A stretch of 46,890 nucleotides of DNA. It comes from a virus. Both the position numbers and the translations under genes were made by a program. Below, one piece after another: positions 31,966 to 37,744 of the stretch; positions within the stretch are counted from its first letter, which is position 1; each line of letters opens with the position of its first letter. The DNA is taken from the IMG/VR virus record IMGVR_UViG_3300032093_000230, positions 1 to 46,890 of that record; one strand, 5' to 3'. The notes under the pieces were generated by a model, which was not told the origin of the DNA, did not search any database, and saw nothing but the letters and a program-made list of their open reading frames with translations.

Positions 31966-33377
31966 GTCCTATTTTATCAAGAACTGGTGGTGGGGGTGGA
32001 TTTTCTTTCGGATTTGGAAGAAAGAGGTATGTAGCACCTGTTGGTGGTGCTGTCGGTGGTGGACCTTTTTCTGCAACTGGTGGAACAAAAACAACGGTAG
32101 GAAGTTATACATATCATGATTTTGCCAGTTCTGGTCCAAATCCTTTTGTAACCACTGGAGGTCCAAAAGCAGCATATATATTACTGATTGGAGGTGGTGG
32201 TGGCGGTTCTTATAATCCTCCTGGTGATGGTGGACAAGCTGGTGGCGGTGCGGGTGGTGTAATAATTGCACCTTTAACTTTAACCTCAGGATCATATGAT
32301 GTTGTTGTGGGAGGAGGAGGTGCTGGAGGTTCAGGATCATTATCTAATTCACCTGGTTCAAATGGTAGCAATTCAACTTTTGGACCTGATTGGGTTGCTC
32401 AGGGGGGAGGTAGAGGATTAAATTACACACCAAGTCCACTTACAACTCAAGGTGGTTCTCCTGGTGGAACATATGGCAATTCAATATCTCCATTAAATCA
32501 AGTTAACAATCCAGCATTACCCACTAATTCTAATATCTTCGGATTGGGAAATCAAGGTGGACCCTCCTCTTCAGGGGGTCCCGGGTTCGGAGGTGGTGGA
32601 GGAGGAGGTGCTGGTGGGGCAGGAATCCAAGGACAACCAGATCAACCTGGTGTTGGTGGCGCAGGTCTTCCTACAACACCTATTTCTTGGTTAAACGCAA
32701 CTCCATTTTTCTCTCCAACTTCTCAATTTTTTGCTGGCGGCGGCGGAGGTGCATCTAGGGTAGGAAGTTCTAGTGGTGGATCTGGTGGCGGTGGCGTAGG
32801 AAATCATGGCGGCACCGGTGGTAACGGAGTTGCAAACACCGGATCTGGTGGCGGTGGTGGTGGCGGTTCCGGAGGTAGTGGGGGATCTGGGAGAGTTATT
32901 GTTGCTTATCTAACTGGAACAGATTCACCACTATCATGCACCACTGCAACTGGACCTATTCCTGGTAGTAGTATAACGTATTCAATAAATGGTGGTCCAT
33001 TTACTGCTTGGGGTGGGAGTGCAACTAATCTAGCTGGTGGATATTATGAAATATCATCTGGTTGGACAACTATTGCTTGGAGATTTGCTTTGGCAACACC
33101 CATGTGTGCCCAGGCATTGAAAGTTTCTTGGATTACTGGTAATGGTCCAGCAACAGCACCAAAACCTGGTTATTTCTATATCAACGATGTATCTGGGACT
33201 CAATTCCCCTACATTTACACTCCAGATTATCAAGGAAAGACAAATCTTGGAGAGATAAAAACCATATCTTCGTTTACAATGGTTATCAGCGGATCAAATG
33301 GAGGAAACACTGGTTTAATAGGAGATAGTAGTGGTGCTCAATATGGATTTACAATCAATGGTTACCAACTAAGATAA
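31962..33377 (+). CDS. Glycine-rich adhesin-like protein with extra C-terminal domain
   Basis: The protein has 471 residues. The anchor 'MSPILSRTGGGGGFSFGFGR' is followed by a glycine-rich domain ('SATGGTKTTVGSYTYHDF' to 'SGRVIVAYLTG', about residue 317). Unlike the other six, about 150 residues follow: 'SITYSINGGPFTAWGG', 'GWTTIAWRFALATPMCAQAL', 'GEIKTISSFTMVISG' and 'QYGFTINGYQLR'. These are aromatic, low in glycine and not obviously repeated elsewhere in the window. It may be a separate receptor-binding head. It is translationally coupled to its fibre. Confidence 0.7.
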   Translation: MSPILSRTGGGGGFSFGFGRKRYVAPVGGAVGGGPFSATGGTKTTVGSYTYHDFASSGPNPFVTTGGPKAAYILLIGGGGGGSYNPPGDGGQAGGGAGGVIIAPLTLTSGSYDVVVGGGGAGGSGSLSNSPGSNGSNSTFGPDWVAQGGGRGLNYTPSPLTTQGGSPGGTYGNSISPLNQVNNPALPTNSNIFGLGNQGGPSSSGGPGFGGGGGGGAGGAGIQGQPDQPGVGGAGLPTTPISWLNATPFFSPTSQFFAGGGGGASRVGSSSGGSGGGGVGNHGGTGGNGVANTGSGGGGGGGSGGSGGSGRVIVAYLTGTDSPLSCTTATGPIPGSSITYSINGGPFTAWGGSATNLAGGYYEISSGWTTIAWRFALATPMCAQALKVSWITGNGPATAPKPGYFYINDVSGTQFPYIYTPDYQGKTNLGEIKTISSFTMVISGSNGGNTGLIGDSSGAQYGFTINGYQLR

Positions 33378-33380
33378 ATC

Positions 33381-33409
33381 TTGCATATCTAATAAATTGA
33401 TGCTATGAT
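33381..33409 (+). promoter_or_regulatory. Sigma70 promoter with extended -10
   Basis: TTGCAT (33381-33386), 17-bp spacer, TATGAT (33404-33409), with a TGC extension just before the -10. Predicted start near 33416 leaves only about 3 nt before the ATG at 33419. Confidence 0.7.
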
Positions 33410-33418
33410 TTTTATTTT

Positions 33419-33982
33419 ATGAGTAACTTTGATACATTGTTTCCTACAATCATTTATAAAAAAGATAATCCAAAACTTATCAGCGAAAGCATAAAAATCA
33501 TAGCAAAAAGAATATGTTTTGAACAGGGAGACTATGCATTTCAATCGAAGTGCATTTCTACTATAAAAAATAATAGTAACATTTTAGAATTACCTGATTT
33601 TTATAGAGTAAAAAAATCAGTAGAAGAATCAATAAAGGAATATTGTAAATATATGAAATTTGATATGAATCAATCATATCAAATTAAAAGTAGTTGGTTA
33701 AATTATTATCAACCAGGTATGTATCAAGAAACTCACATTCATCACAATTCTTTATTATCTGGGGTTGTTTATATAATTGGTAGTGGACTGGCAGATTTTT
33801 ACGTAAAGTCACCAATTGTAGATCATCAACCAATACTACCAAATTTCCAAGATAATAATTCTTTCGAAAATTATAATTATGAAACTTTAGATGGAAGAAT
33901 ATTGATTTTTATGAGTTCAACTTTTCATGCAACTCGACCTACTGATAGAGAAAAAATTAGTTTATCTTTTAATATCATATGA
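33419..33982 (+). CDS. 2OG-Fe(II) oxygenase (TIGR02466/PF13759-like)
   Basis: The protein has 187 residues. 'MYQETHIHHNSLLSGVVYI' carries an H-x-H pair (H106, H108) followed by the 'SGVVY' core of this family, and 'ILIFMSSTFHATRP' holds the distal His (H170). The following 'TDREKISLSFNI' offers R177 for 2-oxoglutarate. It resembles the gene at 13711 more than those at 11463 or 12092. It sits at the right edge of the fibre region with its own host-type promoter. The substrate is unknown; amino acids in fibre or host proteins are possible. Confidence 0.75.
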   Translation: MSNFDTLFPTIIYKKDNPKLISESIKIIAKRICFEQGDYAFQSKCISTIKNNSNILELPDFYRVKKSVEESIKEYCKYMKFDMNQSYQIKSSWLNYYQPGMYQETHIHHNSLLSGVVYIIGSGLADFYVKSPIVDHQPILPNFQDNNSFENYNYETLDGRILIFMSSTFHATRPTDREKISLSFNII

Positions 33983-33991
33983 ATATGATAG

Positions 33992-34065
33992 TATAATATT
34001 TTAAATTCGGATAAAATTAAATATATTTCGCAAAATTTTTGCATTCCCATAAACTTCTATATAAT
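33992..34065 (+). promoter_or_regulatory. Early promoter signals before glutaredoxin
   Basis: Two candidates: TATAAT (33992-33997) with a poor -35, and TTGCAT (34039-34044) with TATAAT (34060-34065) at a short 15-bp spacing. The second would start near 34072, 12 nt before the ATG. The -35 of the second lies in the palindrome GCAAAATTTTTGC (34030-34042). Confidence 0.5.
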
Positions 34066-34083
34066 AAAAACAAAACGACACAT

Positions 34084-34320
34084 ATGAATTTCACAGTTTA
34101 TTCGAAACCAGGTTGTCCATACTGCGATAAGGTCAAACAAGTATTGGACTTGACAGAACAGAAGTATGTGATGTATACTTTAAACCAAGACTTTACCAGA
34201 GAAGAATTTTACGCAGAGTTTGGTGAAGGATCTACATTTCCACAAGTAATTTGTAATGATAAAAAGTTAGGAGGATGCGTTGACACAATCAAATTCCTCA
34301 AAGAGAACCAAATCGTCTGA
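34084..34320 (+). CDS. grx: Glutaredoxin
   Basis: The protein has 78 residues from the ATG at 34084; the upstream in-frame TTG at 34039 overlaps promoter elements and is not used. 'VYSKPGCPYCDKVKQVL' holds the dithiol CPYC active site (11-14), 'TFPQVICNDKKLGGC' the cis-Pro loop and the glutathione-binding GG. Phage glutaredoxins typically supply electrons to ribonucleotide reductase during DNA synthesis. It is alone in its early unit. Confidence 0.9.
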   Translation: MNFTVYSKPGCPYCDKVKQVLDLTEQKYVMYTLNQDFTREEFYAEFGEGSTFPQVICNDKKLGGCVDTIKFLKENQIV

Positions 34321-34326
34321 TGAGAC

Positions 34327-34334
34327 CCTAAATA
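34327..34334 (+). promoter_or_regulatory. Late promoter (-10), CCTAAATA
   Basis: The element lies 6 nt after the glutaredoxin stop. The next well-supported start (34518) is 183 nt away, so the transcript would have an unusually long leader. Confidence 0.55.
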
Positions 34335-34387
34335 AAAAGGAAGACCACTTTAATCGTGGTGTTGAACTCATACTTAATGGAGGCAAA

Positions 34388-34488
34388 AAGAAGCAAACAC
34401 ACCCATTCCATATCATTTTTGAAAAGATGGTTTGCTTCTTCAATCGGGAAGTAACTATCTATTTTGAATTTTCCTTTCATTCAAGGAA
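34388..34488 (+). other. Structured leader between glutaredoxin and the 34518 gene
   Basis: The stretch 34321-34517 has no convincing gene. It contains a perfect 11-bp stem, AAGAAGCAAAC (34388-34398) with GTTTGCTTCTT (34430-34440), enclosing 31 nt, and a second hairpin TTCCTT/AAGGAA (34471-34476/34483-34488) with a six-base loop. Neither ends in a T run, so these are not simple terminators. Confidence 0.55.
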
Positions 34489-34517
34489 GAAAAAAGTAGT
34501 TTCCCGGAGAAAAAGAA

Positions 34518-34748
34518 ATGTTAGCAGTTAGTCTAGTATTCGGTTCATTCCTAACCGTTTTATTTCTTATAGTGGGACTTATAGGTGGTTGGGTAGCAAG
34601 AGAATATATGATGAACTATCGGGAAATTCCAAGACCTCATCCGGAAATGTTTGACTCCCAAGGAAATCTTATACCTGACGAAGTAATTGCATTTAATTTT
34701 GAGAACTATTATGACGACAACGAAGAAGACGACGGCAGCGACGACTAA
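34518..34748 (+). CDS. Small membrane protein, acidic tail
   Basis: The protein has 76 residues. Residues 2-28 ('AVSLVFGSFLTVLFLIVGLI' onward) form one transmembrane segment, followed by 'REIPRPHPEMFDSQGNLIPD' and a very acidic end ('YYDDNEEDDGSDD'). It starts after a GGAGAAA ribosome site (34507). Proteins of this plan are common in T4-like cyanophages next to the protein that follows; function unknown. Its 3' end overlaps the next gene by 38 nt. Confidence 0.75.
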   Translation: MLAVSLVFGSFLTVLFLIVGLIGGWVAREYMMNYREIPRPHPEMFDSQGNLIPDEVIAFNFENYYDDNEEDDGSDD

Positions 34749-35343
34749 GACTAAAACGACTGCCACCAAAAAACCAGCGGCACCAAAAGCAACGGTAATT
34801 GCAGAATCCATTCCAGAACTTCCTGCAAATCCTTTTATCTTTGAGATTTTCAATGCCGCTTCAAAACAAAGAAGCAACGCAAAGAAGGTGGAGGTACTTC
34901 AAAAGTATGCTCATCCTGCACTAAAAGCATTGTTCATTTGGAACTTTGACGAAACTATTACATCAGCACTTCCTCCTGGTGATGTCCCTTATGCTGCTGT
35001 CGATGAGATGGACTCTTTCAAAGGAACTTTGAGTGAGAAGATTGCAGATGCAGTCGGTAAGATGGAAGAACTTGGTTCTAATTCACTTGGGTCACAAGAT
35101 CAGGGACGTTCTTCTATTCGTAAAGAATATTCAAAGTTTTATAATTTCATCAAAGGTGGAAATGATGGACTGAGTTCTCTTCGTAGAGAAACAATGTTCA
35201 TTAATCTACTTCAAGGTCTTCATCCACTTGAAGCAGAAATCATCTGCCTTGTAAAGGATAAGAATCTGGAAACAAAATATAAAATCACCAAAGAAGTTGT
35301 TTCGGAAGCATATCCCGATATTATTTGGGGAGGTCGTTCCTGA
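34711..35343 (+). CDS. Conserved cyanophage protein (DUF6433-like)
   Basis: The ATG at 34711 gives 210 residues. It starts with a Lys/Thr/Ala-rich basic tail ('MTTTKKTTAATTKTKTTATK') followed by 'NPFIFEIFNAASKQRSNAKK', 'YAHPALKALFIWNFDETI', 'KEYSKFYNFIKGGNDGLSSL' and 'LLQGLHPLEAEIICLVKD'. The core with 'QGLHPLEAEII' is conserved across T4-like cyanophages (DUF6433 in my recollection) and also recalls T4 proteins of unknown function acting in the DNA-replication region. The basic tail may contact DNA. No enzymatic motif seen. Confidence 0.7.
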   Translation: MTTTKKTTAATTKTKTTATKKPAAPKATVIAESIPELPANPFIFEIFNAASKQRSNAKKVEVLQKYAHPALKALFIWNFDETITSALPPGDVPYAAVDEMDSFKGTLSEKIADAVGKMEELGSNSLGSQDQGRSSIRKEYSKFYNFIKGGNDGLSSLRRETMFINLLQGLHPLEAEIICLVKDKNLETKYKITKEVVSEAYPDIIWGGRS

Positions 35344-35345
35344 AT

Positions 35346-35699
35346 ATGAGTCAACATAATGATGTAATTGAGAGAGAAAAAACCACAAAAAAGCATATGG
35401 ATCATTGGACACCAGCAGAGAAGGAAACTTGTAAGTCACGATACGGTTGTGATATTCTGATCGAGAATGGTTCATATGCTGATGTGTGTACAAAAGATGC
35501 ACCGAATGATGCATACATTATCAAGTATCTTGTAGATGATAAGATCTGTTTTGATTTAACCAGAGGTGGGCGTATCAAACTATTTGATATGTACTGGGAT
35601 AAGTTTCGTAGTAACTTGAAGAGTATTGACTTCGGACATGGTAGAGTCAATCCAAAACTCTGGGGATATCAAGCACCCCAAAAGAAAAAGCGGAAGTGA
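35346..35699 (+). CDS. Hypothetical conserved protein
   Basis: The ATG at 35346 gives 117 residues; an upstream in-frame start overlaps the previous gene and is less likely. Visible parts are 'DHWTPAEKETCKSRYGCDIL', 'DAYIIKYLVDDKICFDLTRG', 'IKLFDMYWDKFRSNLKSIDF' and a basic end ('QAPQKKKRK'). Similar small proteins occur next to the preceding gene in related phages, I believe. No known function. Confidence 0.65.
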   Translation: MSQHNDVIEREKTTKKHMDHWTPAEKETCKSRYGCDILIENGSYADVCTKDAPNDAYIIKYLVDDKICFDLTRGGRIKLFDMYWDKFRSNLKSIDFGHGRVNPKLWGYQAPQKKKRK

Positions 35700-35783
35700 T
35701 TTCCCAGATCGGGGGAAAATTTTCCGGCAAAATTTTTGATTCTTAAAGTTTTCTAAAACTGTATAAAAAATTACAAAATATTG

Positions 35784-35812
35784 TTGATAAATACGATCAA
35801 CAAGGGTATAAT
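35784..35812 (+). promoter_or_regulatory. Sigma70 promoter with palindromic -10
   Basis: TTGATA (35784-35789), 17-bp spacer, TATAAT (35807-35812). The -10 sits in a perfect palindrome AAGGGTATAATACCCTT (35802-35818). Predicted start near 35819, exactly where the riboswitch-like element begins. The 35700-35783 stretch upstream holds only AT-rich sequence, with a GGAAAATTTTCC palindrome at 35714-35725. Confidence 0.8.
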
Positions 35813-35819
35813 ACCCTTA

Positions 35820-35870
35820 CGTTCATTCGCTATTTTCGAATAGCGAACGGAAGTAAGCCGACTCGGAACG
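35820..35870 (+). promoter_or_regulatory. Glutamine-riboswitch-like element (glnA / downstream-peptide class)
   Basis: Order of parts: CGTTCA (35820-35825); a 9-bp hairpin TTCGCTATT/AATAGCGAA with a TTCG loop (35826-35847); CGGAAGTA (35848-35855); then a short segment ending GGAACG (35865-35870). CGTTC pairs with GAACG to close the junction. This matches the recalled consensus of the cyanobacterial glutamine aptamers (CGUUCA, hairpin, GGAAGUA, GGAACG). The downstream-peptide subclass precedes short peptides in marine Synechococcus, Prochlorococcus and a phage, as here. A related half, AAGCCGACTGAAGGAACGC, ends the mini-gene region at 36029-36047. Confidence 0.75.
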
Positions 35871-35883
35871 AAGCCGTTCATCT

Positions 35884-36039
35884 ATGGAAGCACTTTTCTT
35901 AACTTGCTTACAGGCACAGTTTTTGATTGGTAAAGTTAATATCAACCAAACACTGACTTCTCAACAAAAGAATGATATTGTTTGGGAGATTAAACAAGTT
36001 ACAAGAAAAGGTTGCTTCGTAGACGCAAAAGCCGACTGA
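35884..36039 (+). CDS. Riboswitch-linked small peptide (51 aa)
   Basis: The ATG at 35884 begins 13 nt after the aptamer-like element. The product starts 'MEALFLTCLQAQFLIGKVN' and ends 'TRKGCFVDAKAD'. Short proteins with a similar start follow glutamine riboswitches in marine cyanobacteria and their phages, to my recollection. The coding 3' end and stop overlap the motif AAGCCGACTGAAGGAACGC, a second copy of the aptamer's 3' half. Function unknown. Glutamine-dependent control is inferred. Confidence 0.65.
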   Translation: MEALFLTCLQAQFLIGKVNINQTLTSQQKNDIVWEIKQVTRKGCFVDAKAD

Positions 36040-36077
36040 AGGAACGCTCTTTAACCTAAAAACTAAGGAGAAAACCA

Positions 36078-36215
36078 ATGTCGAAAGTAGTTTATCGCGG
36101 TGTTGAATACGATACCGAAAAGCGTATTGCATATCAACAGCAGATGATGCAGCAACCCCAACAATACAACGAAACCTATCGTGGTATTAAGTTTGTAAAG
36201 GAGGGGCACAAATGA
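36078..36215 (+). CDS. YRG-repeat small protein (DUF4278-like, 45 aa)
   Basis: It has an AAGGAG ribosome site at 36065-36070. The protein has two 'YRG' units: 'VVYRGVEYDTEKR' at the start and 'ETYRGIKFVKEG' near the end, with a Gln/Met-rich middle. Repeated (K/V)YRGxxY units are typical of the cyanobacterial DUF4278 proteins, so it may have come from the host. It overlaps the next start by ATGA. Confidence 0.65.
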   Translation: MSKVVYRGVEYDTEKRIAYQQQMMQQPQQYNETYRGIKFVKEGHK

Positions 36216-36310
36216 AAAAACTCAATTTCCTTCAACTCATTAAAGAGCAAAAGCAAAAAGAGCAACGTCGTAAACAAGCATCTCTTGCTACGCTGGTAGC
36301 GGCAAAATAA
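36212..36310 (+). CDS. Small basic protein (32 aa)
   Basis: It starts by ATGA overlap with the YRG protein and has a strong AGGAGGGG-like site at 36199-36206. The product starts 'MKKLNFLQLIKEQKQKEQRR' and is mostly a charged helix. It is the last gene before a terminator. Function unknown; real by ribosome site and spacing. Confidence 0.55.
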   Translation: MKKLNFLQLIKEQKQKEQRRKQASLATLVAAK

Positions 36311-36313
36311 TTC

Positions 36314-36342
36314 AAAGGAGGGATTGATTCCCTCCTTTTTTT
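36314..36342 (+). terminator. Intrinsic terminator of the riboswitch operon
   Basis: AAAGGAGGGA (36314-36323) with TCCCTCCTTT (36329-36338), five-base loop, then Ts to 36342. Its loop holds the -35 of the next promoter. Confidence 0.9.
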
Positions 36343-36352
36343 ATGGTAAAAT
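36324..36352 (+). promoter_or_regulatory. Probable sigma70 promoter inside the terminator
   Basis: TTGATT (36324-36329), 17-bp spacer, TAAAAT (36347-36352) with a TGG extension. Predicted start near 36359, 15 nt before the ATG at 36374. Confidence 0.6.
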
Positions 36353-36373
36353 GAATCGAGAGAATATTTTCTT

Positions 36374-36547
36374 ATGGACAAAGACAAACTCAAACTCATC
36401 GTCCGTAATCTGGAACTCTTAGTTGACTCTTTGAAAGCAGAAGTGTATTCTGATACTCAAAGTTACTTGAACTATGAGGAAGTAAAGAAAGGATTACGGC
36501 ACGACTACGACGAAATTTTTGAGGATGATGATGGATACCCCGATTAG
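36374..36547 (+). CDS. Small acidic protein (57 aa)
   Basis: The product starts 'MDKDKLKLIVRNLELLVDSL' (helical, Leu-rich) and ends in 'YDEIFEDDDGYPD', very acidic. Small proteins of this plan are common in T4-like cyanophages upstream of thyX; function unknown. It overlaps the start of the next small gene (36531). Confidence 0.65.
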   Translation: MDKDKLKLIVRNLELLVDSLKAEVYSDTQSYLNYEEVKKGLRHDYDEIFEDDDGYPD

Positions 36548-36707
36548 TAGGGCAAAAAAACTTGTTAAACTTCTGGAACGATTAGTTAAACAAGAGCATC
36601 TTTATACTGCTGAAAAAATTATAGAGATGAAAGGACAACTGCGAGATGTGAAGAAAGAACTCGCACAATTAGAAGGAAAACTTTCAAAAGGATTTGGTAA
36701 GAAATGA
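36531..36707 (+). CDS. Small coiled-coil protein (58 aa)
   Basis: I chose the ATG at 36531 because GAGG (36521-36524) lies 6 nt before it; two further in-frame ATGs just upstream lack that spacing. 'AKKLVKLLERLVKQEHLYTA' and 'LRDVKKELAQLEGKLSKGF' give a strong heptad pattern. It overlaps the thyX start by ATGA. Function unknown. Confidence 0.65.
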   Translation: MDTPISRAKKLVKLLERLVKQEHLYTAEKIIEMKGQLRDVKKELAQLEGKLSKGFGKK

Positions 36708-37456
36708 AACCTATTAAAGCAAACGATCTTCTTGAACTTGATAAGAGACTTCAAGTTGTAAAACTCCAATGCTATCCAATTCCAGAGCAAGTTATTTGGC
36801 AAGCAGGAAAGGGTGATTATTCGGAGATTCCTATTCATGAAGTTAAAGTTCCATCACCGATAGAATGTGGTGAATGGATTGTTGAACAACTTTTAGCAAA
36901 TGAACGAGGTCATTGGGGTCCAATTGAACATCCTGGTATTACCTTTTCAGTTTCTGGATTTGTTCATAATGTAATTGTTCAGGCAAGAACTCATCGTATT
37001 GGAACTTCTTGGGATGTTCAATCTCAACGATATACTGGAAAAAGAGTTGTGAAAGTTGCTAATCGTGAACTTGATGTTGAAGAAGTCTTTTATGTGCGCC
37101 CTGAGGGGTTCTATACCAACCGTAAAGGTAAAAAGTATGAATGGACCCAAGAGCATCGTCGACGCAAGTTAGAGCGCATTCTGAGTGAGTGTGGGGAGTA
37201 TGCCAAGTATTATATGGAAGGTATGTGTGAAGAGCATATTCGTGATTATCTCCCTCAGGCAATTCGTCAGAACTTTGTAGTTTCTTTCAATCTGCGTTCT
37301 GTTCTTCACTTTATGGATCTTCGTTCTAAACTTGATGCTCAGATTGAAATTCAAGCACTTTGTGATGCTATGGTTCCGGAACTTCAAAAATGGGCACCTA
37401 ATGTTTGGAAATATTATGAAGAAAAGAGACTACACCGTGCTCGTTTGAGTCCTTAA
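36704..37456 (+). CDS. thyX: Flavin-dependent thymidylate synthase
   Basis: The protein has 250 residues, a usual length. ThyX makes dTMP from dUMP with FAD/NADPH and methylene-tetrahydrofolate. 'EHPGITFSVSGF' and the signature region 'ARTHRIGTSWDVQSQRYTG' (about 90-108) identify it, with 'LPQAIRQNFVVSFNLRSVLH' (about 182-201) as the C-terminal signature. The signature departs from RHRxxSxNxxSxRY: it reads T-H-R, has one extra residue and lacks the Asn. It starts by ATGA overlap in the 36374-37456 operon and would supply thymidylate for phage replication. Confidence 0.9.
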   Translation: MKPIKANDLLELDKRLQVVKLQCYPIPEQVIWQAGKGDYSEIPIHEVKVPSPIECGEWIVEQLLANERGHWGPIEHPGITFSVSGFVHNVIVQARTHRIGTSWDVQSQRYTGKRVVKVANRELDVEEVFYVRPEGFYTNRKGKKYEWTQEHRRRKLERILSECGEYAKYYMEGMCEEHIRDYLPQAIRQNFVVSFNLRSVLHFMDLRSKLDAQIEIQALCDAMVPELQKWAPNVWKYYEEKRLHRARLSP

Positions 37457-37465
37457 TTTAATGAC

Positions 37466-37473
37466 TCTAAATA
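37466..37473 (+). promoter_or_regulatory. Late promoter (-10), TCTAAATA
   Basis: The element lies 21 nt before the ATG at 37495. It would add late transcription to the operon containing phoH and gp33. Confidence 0.65.
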
Positions 37474-37494
37474 AATTATCTTGAATTTATAACA

Positions 37495-37743
37495 ATGGCC
37501 ACATACCCCGTAGTGAATACAAAAACTGGTGAACAGAAAGAAGTGGAAATGAGTGTCCACGACTGGGATCAGTGGAAGAATGATAATCCAGACTGGACTC
37601 GTGACTGGTCTGATCCATCTACTTGCCCTTCTCCTGGTGAGGTGGGTGAGTGGAAGGATAAACTTGTCGCAAAAAATCCTGGATGGAATGACATTCTTCA
37701 TAAAGCATCAAAAGCACCTGGTTCACGAGTAAAGAAAATCTAG
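37495..37743 (+). CDS. Conserved small phage protein
   Basis: The protein has 82 residues. 'MATYPVVNTKTGEQKEVEMS', 'DWDQWKNDNPDW' and 'SPGEVGEWKDKLVAKNPGWN' resemble a small family in T4-like cyanophages with the same 'T-G-E...E-M-S...NP-W' plan, which recalls FmdB-like zinc-ribbon proteins but lacks their cysteine pairs. It lies directly before phoH (1-nt gap). Function unknown. Confidence 0.65.
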   Translation: MATYPVVNTKTGEQKEVEMSVHDWDQWKNDNPDWTRDWSDPSTCPSPGEVGEWKDKLVAKNPGWNDILHKASKAPGSRVKKI

Positions 37744-37744
37744 T

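Noticed and set aside
254-33377. Diversity-generating retroelement acting on the adhesins
   Set aside because: No reverse transcriptase and no template/variable repeat pair is visible in the window.
34280-34531. Open frame of 83 codons between glutaredoxin and the membrane-protein gene
   Set aside because: It starts with TTG inside glutaredoxin, has no ribosome site, overlaps both neighbours and runs through two strong hairpins; the sequence looks like a leader.
35700-35783. Terminator at GGAAAATTTTCC
   Set aside because: The palindrome has no loop and no suitable T run after a GC stem.
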